A DNA stretch of 12,848 nucleotides, from the NCBI GenBank assembly GCA_041642635.1, contig JBEPWB010000032.1, forward strand, positions 1 to 12,848, in the 5' to 3' direction. A program made the position numbers and the translations under genes. Below, piece after piece: positions 10,601-12,848 of this stretch. This DNA is from JAAZVM01 sp041642635 (GTDB lineage Bacteria > Patescibacteriota > Gracilibacteria > BD1-5 > UBA6164). Numbering within the stretch: the stretch's first letter is position 1; the number at the start of each line of letters is the position of its first letter. The notes beneath the pieces were generated by a model. It was not told where the DNA came from. It ran no database searches and worked only from the letters and a program-made list of their open reading frames with translations.

Positions 10601-12848
10601 CTTTTTGTATCTCTGCAAAAGATACTTCTTTACCATATTCTACAGAATTAAGTCTAAACTCTGTAGGTTTGAAAGTTCTAAAATCATGAGGTAATTCTTC
10701 TTCTATTTGTAGTTCATCTTGAAGTGATTCAAAATTATCATACAGTTTATAATCTAAAGTGGTATTATCAGTATCTCTACTAGTAAATGTAATCTCTGTT
10801 TGTATATCAGCAGTTGGATCATTCTGTTTAACATGAGTATCTAATCTCTTAGTATTTTCAGAACGTTGTGTATTGAAATTATTTTTTAAGTTGTTAGCGC
10901 TAGTGTCAGTAGTCTGGTATGTAGCATTTACATTAGTATCATCTACTTGATATCCGTTAGCTTCAGCTGTAGCACTGTCAAATTTCTTAGTTCTATTTAC
11001 AGTTGTGTCTTTACTTATAATAGAATGTGTTTCAGTCTTAGCTGTCTGATCTCCTACACTTTCTTGTTCAGTTACTTGAGCATTCTGTTCGGCAGTAACT
11101 TCATTAGTTTCTTCTGCTAAATTACTATCTACAGCTCCTTTACCTTCTGTAATACTTTCAATCTCTTCTTGTTGACTTTTAAATCTTGCTTCTTGTTTAG
11201 AAGAGTCTAATAAATCAATGGTTTTAGCTTGTAGATCAGTCATTAAATTATTGACTTCTCCTATTCTTTTTTCAATAATACCTACGAGTCTGGTATTTCC
11301 TTTCTGTTCAGCATTATCCAATTCTTCTTGATAATCTTCTAATTTCTCTCTCCAAAAATCTTGCTCTACTGCTACAGAATATTGCTCTGCTTTTAGATTG
11401 TTTCTAAATGCAAATCCTAAATTCGTATTAGGTAAAGTAACTAGACCTGCAAAGTTATTATCAATTTGACTTAAGTAGTTTAAATATCTACGACCTCTAG
11501 ATTTATATTTTTCTCTAGTCTGATTAATAAAATCTTCATTGACTTCTATTCCTGCTTTTTCTAGATCTGCTTTTTCTTCTTCAGCTCTAGTGTCTACCCA
11601 GTCATCAAATGTTTCAGCACTACCTTCTAGCGCGTAGAATCCTGCTACAGTTCTACTTATTTGACGATTTTTTATAAATTCAAAGATAGTATTATTACCA
11701 CTATTTGAAGCTTTAAGTGAAGACACAAAGTCTGAATAATTGTTATATATACTAGCAAATACGCCTCGTATTTTATCTTTGTCTATTACAGGCTTACCGT
11801 CTTTTATAACTACAGCGTCTTTATACATGGGATTACCTCTAGCATCTCTCATCTGTTCTCCAGAATCTGGATCTACTGCAGGTTGTCTTTGATAAAAATC
11901 GTGGATACCATTCTTAGAATCTTCTAAAAATTTATTGAATGCTGTATTTAAAGATCTTGTACGTTTACTTTTCTGTGCTACACTATTAATTCCTCCTACA
12001 CCTCCAGGAATAAAACCTATAATAGCTCCTAAAGCTATATTTTTTTGACCTTCGTCTGTAGTGAAGTTTTCTGCCATATTACTGACTACTCCAAGAATAT
12101 CTTGACCAAAGTTAGTATTTTCAATATTACCTTCTAAATCTTCAAAATAATTCTGTACAGCTAACTGAATATTTTCTTCGTAGGCTCCTTCAGAAGCCAT
12201 AGATAATGCAGCACTTTTACCAAATGCTCCTAATTTATTAAGAGTTGTTAACGGTTTAATCTCTTTTCCTATCGCTCCAATACCTCCAATATTTTTAAGA
12301 TAGTCAAATTTCTTAAACATCATGGAATTTGTAATAGCATTAGAAGGCATCAAAGCTGCTACGTTCCATCCAAAAGTATTTCTAGCTGCAGCCGAAGCTC
12401 TTCTGTTAGCTTCATCTTCAGTAATATCCCCCAAACGTACATCTCTTTCAAGACCTGCTAATATAGAATCTTTAGCATCTTTAGCTTCAAAAGCAGCTTC
12501 AGTGACTGAATTATATAAGTTTATAGTAGTAAAATCCATAAACTTAGCGGCCTTTTGTAAAGCAATATTACTAGGAGTAATCTTACCTAATTTGGCTGCT
12601 CTAAGTCCTTTAGAAGCTTGTTTAGCTAAGGCTGTATAACCTTTAATCCCAGAACCTATCATATTCAAACCTTTAGCTCCAACTAAAGCAGAAGCCATAA
12701 AAGAGGCACCGTCAATAACATCATCCATCCAAAAACTGAAAGTACCCATCTGGTTTAAAATATTACCATCTAAGTATTTACGTTTATGGTGAATAGGCAT
12801 TAAATCTTGTTTTATATATTCTTCGCCTTCTTGAATCATAGAAGAAAA
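1..12848 (-). CDS. Giant crAss-like phage virion polyprotein containing zincin protease and two-barrel RNA polymerase (partial at both ends)
   Basis: One frame is open across the full window: 4282 codons from 12848 to 3, with no TAA, TAG or TGA seen. The first Met (residue 4, codon at 12837-12839) has too little sequence before it to judge a ribosome-binding site, and the frame is open ahead of it, so the true start is probably upstream of the window; no stop is reached at the low end. The chain holds hydrophobic N-terminal segments, several low-complexity linkers, a HEAFH metallopeptidase site, and an RNA polymerase core with DKM, RxPT and DFDID elements in the order expected for double-psi beta-barrels 1 and 2. 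This combination is known from giant proteins of crAss-like phages, where the polymerase is packaged in the virion and transcribes early genes after injection. The phage phi14:2 virion polymerase has about 2180 residues, so this chain is about twice as long and appears to include neighbouring virion modules. Codon use (TTA, AGA, A/T third bases) is mostly uniform. The family assignment is by eye. Confidence 0.88.
1602..1883 (-). other. Coiled-coil insertion after the catalytic loop
   Basis: Residues 3656-3749 begin about 39 residues after DFDID and form a roughly 90-residue run of Glu, Lys, Ala, Ile and Leu, for example RKEYAQAIKETAATIESSKE and later KKEAVEKVKQLKEDLKETI. The middle has a short Tyr-rich break (EYYYD), so a helical hairpin is likely. 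Charged helical hairpins projecting from the polymerase body often contact DNA or partner factors. Whether this one is lineage-specific is not known. Confidence 0.6.
1929..3581 (-). other. Two-barrel DNA-dependent RNA polymerase core (YonO / crAss-like virion type)
   Basis: Residues 3090-3640. In order: GDPAAFKSSEDYVKR with Asp3107; a DKM element with Lys3280 (position 3009), matching the first lysine of the beta-subunit DKMxxRHGNK signature of barrel 1; RIPTQ with Arg3574, Pro3576 and Thr3577, matching the cellular beta-prime RAPT element; and DFDID at 3613-3617, matching DFDGD of barrel 2. Arg to first Asp is 39 residues here, against 35 in E. coli beta-prime (R425 to D460). Lys to DFDID is about 333 residues in the same chain, as expected for a single-polypeptide two-barrel enzyme such as YonO and the phi14:2 virion polymerase. 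The role would be transcription of phage genes from injected DNA. Unusual points are Ile in place of the Gly in DFDGD and Arg3288 where the second cellular lysine would lie. Confidence 0.85.
1998..2012 (-). other. Catalytic Mg2+-binding signature DFDID
   Basis: Residues Asp3613, Asp3615 and Asp3617 in DFDID, within IGGFDFDIDKLYAI. In all two-barrel RNA polymerases three aspartates spaced DxDxD bind the catalytic magnesium. The cellular form is NADFDGD. Here the first Asp is preceded by Gly3611-Phe3612 instead of Asn-Ala, and Gly is replaced by Ile3616. All three aspartates are kept, so catalytic ability is expected. Confidence 0.85.
3582..5912 (-). other. Helical region leading into the RNA polymerase core
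   Basis: Residues 2313-3089. This region is largely alpha-helical. Landmarks are a Trp-centred element FSPTWSRLMNDLIGSRDIEG around Trp2554 (position 5187), a Tyr-rich element YGPQGNRYYTISQNTYMSD, and IIGYQKGGN near its C-terminal end. I associate the Trp element and the YxISxN element with crAss-like virion polymerases, where the sequence ahead of the first beta barrel is diverged from cellular polymerases. It probably forms the N-terminal lobe and DNA-binding surfaces of the enzyme, but the domain borders cannot be set by eye and no catalytic residue is assigned here. Confidence 0.5.
5913..6506 (-). other. Zincin-type metallopeptidase domain (HExxH)
   Basis: Residues 2115-2312. The signature HEAFH at 2188-2192 (positions 6273-6287), preceded by EEGSLL and followed by RVSLAYL, is the zinc-binding helix of the zincin superfamily: His2188 and His2192 would bind zinc and Glu2189 would activate water. 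About 47 residues later, EEFLAEGYRDY gives a good third ligand, with Glu2239 preferred and Glu2235 or Glu2236 as alternatives. The section ends in helices and a DNGRFKYA strand-like element. Zincin-like domains are known in crAss-like giant virion proteins close to the polymerase. Possible roles, all inference, are cutting this polyprotein during virion maturation, cutting a host protein on entry, or degrading envelope material. All residues of the metal site appear intact. Confidence 0.82.
6510..6707 (-). other. Pro/Glu/Lys-rich disordered linker
   Basis: Residues 2048-2113, for example PAKPAESKIESKPEPKEVV, then acidic DLPEDTDTGDLNIDDIG and ending PTP before Trp2114. High proline and alternating charge with almost no hydrophobic residues indicate a flexible tether. 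It lies directly before the metallopeptidase domain and so marks its N-terminal boundary. Confidence 0.65.
6708..7598 (-). other. Helical spacer and small beta domain before the protease
   Basis: Residues 1751-2047. A short Thr/Pro/Lys/Glu linker (QEPTTPKVKVTEETAEQK) opens the section. A charged helical stretch follows, rich in Lys, Leu, Ile and Asp, then a second acidic linker (EQEEETVPETEPVTNN). A compact section then shows strands around VLPVGSRLYVPIKEDGNI and GTIVKGKTGNVGISL, reminiscent of a small beta barrel, followed by a helix. No known domain was recognised. It looks like modular connector sequence between the middle region and the protease. Confidence 0.4.
7599..8909 (-). other. Folded middle region of unknown function
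   Basis: Residues 1314-1750. This is a globular-looking mix of helices and strands with regular hydrophobics. Landmarks are IHMHTTAYDK near the middle, a helix EQQMLTRHVRKQILTRLL, VTIGVGVRRH, and an LNPSRLSAEHAG element with N1571, P1572 and R1574. The last of these looks like a motif I associate with crAss-like giant proteins ahead of the zincin domain, but I cannot name a family. No protease, nuclease or nucleotide-binding signature was found. It may be a virion structural domain or an accessory domain of the polymerase. Confidence 0.4.
8910..9191 (-). other. Highly charged Glu/Lys linker
   Basis: Residues 1220-1313 are almost entirely Glu, Lys, Asp, Arg, Ala and Ser, for example EKTEELRKEQLAAEEKRELE, ending at PLPTGELE. 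The section at about 9100-9190 uses codons that are uncommon elsewhere in this frame (CCC, CTC, AGC, TCA and frequent GAG), and contains GAGCTC at about 9107. The composition fits a disordered linker or a single long charged helix dividing the N-terminal half from the middle region. Confidence 0.6.
9192..10748 (-). other. Beta-rich unassigned region with a central coiled coil
   Basis: Residues 701-1219. The first part (about 701-880) and the third part (about 942-1190) alternate short hydrophobic strands with Asp/Gly/Asn turns, such as DVDGNVNSVTLWDTDGNKI in the third part, which suggests beta sheets. Between them, residues 894-941 (positions 10026-10169) form a highly charged helix beginning ETRGQADIIREEIKED, a probable coiled coil. 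After about 1190 a Lys/Arg-rich helical tail leads to the charged linker. I do not recognise a known domain and see no catalytic signature. Its place between virion-like and protease modules suggests a structural role. Confidence 0.4.
10749..11150 (-). other. Thr/Asn/Gln-rich low-complexity linker
   Basis: Residues 567-700 have few large hydrophobics and are rich in Thr, Asn, Gln, Ser, Glu and Asp, for example EETNEVTAEQNAQVTEQES and later DTNVNATYQTTDTSANN. This is the composition of a disordered or extended spacer. It separates the hydrophobic N-terminal module from the beta-rich region and is a natural place for an inter-module cleavage site if the chain is processed. It could instead be a repetitive beta fibre-like stretch; no clean repeat unit was found. 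Confidence 0.55.
11151..11354 (-). other. Coiled-coil segment 1
   Basis: Residues 499-566 are dominated by Glu, Lys, Gln, Asp and Leu/Ile in heptad-like spacing, beginning with WREKLEDYQEELDNAEQ and continuing through a second helix rich in Ile, Leu and Lys to QQEEIESI. The likely structure is a long helix pair or coiled coil closing the N-terminal module before the flexible linker that follows. No catalytic motif was seen. The assignment is from composition only. Confidence 0.5.
11988..12719 (-). other. N-terminal Gly/Ala-rich hydrophobic region, possible virion ejection/membrane module
   Basis: Residues 44-287 contain three uncharged or nearly uncharged stretches. The first is at 44-70 (VIDGASFMASALVGAKGLNM and on to G70). 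The second is at about 186-215, with NIGGIGAIG followed by GAFGKSAALSMA. The third is at 271-287 (IALGAIIGFIPGGVGGI). The second is followed by an acidic SEGAYEEN element at 219-226. Glycine- and alanine-rich helices next to an EEN/Q-type element are common in large internal virion proteins of tailed phages that line or extend the DNA channel. The first and third stretches are long enough to enter a membrane, but their glycine content makes them weak classical transmembrane helices. A role in crossing the host envelope with the polymerase is inference. Other readings are a soluble helical scaffold or an inner-core protein. Confidence 0.45.

Noticed and set aside
12322..12639. Plus-strand open frame of 105 codons rich in Ala, Leu and Ser
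   Set aside because: It is antisense to the Ala/Lys-rich N-terminal region of the giant frame, whose GCT and TCT codons read as Ser, Ala and Arg backwards.
12837..12839. ATG near the right edge as the true start of the giant gene
   Set aside because: Only nine bases lie ahead of it in the window, no ribosome-binding sequence is visible in them, and the frame is open through them; the start is more likely upstream.
1..12848. Possible repeat or CRISPR array from recurrent ttcttc and tctaga-like words on the plus strand
   Set aside because: These recur because GAA GAA and TCT AGA codon pairs are common in the coding strand; there is no regular spacing and no repeated unit of fixed length.

Overview
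The whole window lies inside one open reading frame on the minus strand. Reading back from position 12848 gives 4282 consecutive sense codons down to positions 3-5, with no stop codon seen and no frame change. Neither a convincing start nor a stop is visible, so this is an internal slice of a protein of more than about 4280 residues (roughly half a megadalton). The few short frames elsewhere are antisense or off-frame shadows. Residue numbers used throughout count codon 1 as 12848-12846.

The DNA is very AT-rich, with TTA, AGA, GAA and AAA as favoured codons. The protein carries landmarks of the giant virion-associated polypeptides of crAss-like phages (Crassvirales; tailed phages of Bacteroidota, mainly gut-associated). 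A crAss-like phage or prophage genome or metagenomic contig is therefore the best guess for the source. This rests on motif recognition by eye; no search was run.

Layout from N- to C-terminus, which is from high to low coordinates: (1) an N-terminal part with Gly/Ala-rich hydrophobic stretches, resembling internal or ejection virion proteins; (2) a coiled coil and a Thr/Asn/Gln-rich linker; (3) a beta-rich, unassigned region with another coiled coil; (4) a strongly charged Glu/Lys linker; (5) an unassigned folded middle region; (6) a helical section and a Pro/Glu/Lys linker; (7) a zincin-type metallopeptidase domain with HEAFH at residues 2188-2192; (8) a long helical section preceding the polymerase core; (9) a two-barrel RNA polymerase core with a DKM lysine element (K3280), an RxPT element (R3574) and the metal-binding signature DFDID (3613-3617); (10) a coiled-coil insertion right after the catalytic loop; (11) a C-terminal part with an AHVDxAxDPY motif, running off the window.

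The likely biology, inferred from known crAss-like phages, is a polymerase packaged in the virion and delivered with the DNA to transcribe early phage genes. Here it is joined in one chain to membrane/ejection-like segments and to a protease domain that could cut the polyprotein or a host target. No tRNA, other gene, promoter, terminator, CRISPR array, insertion sequence or long DNA repeat was seen.
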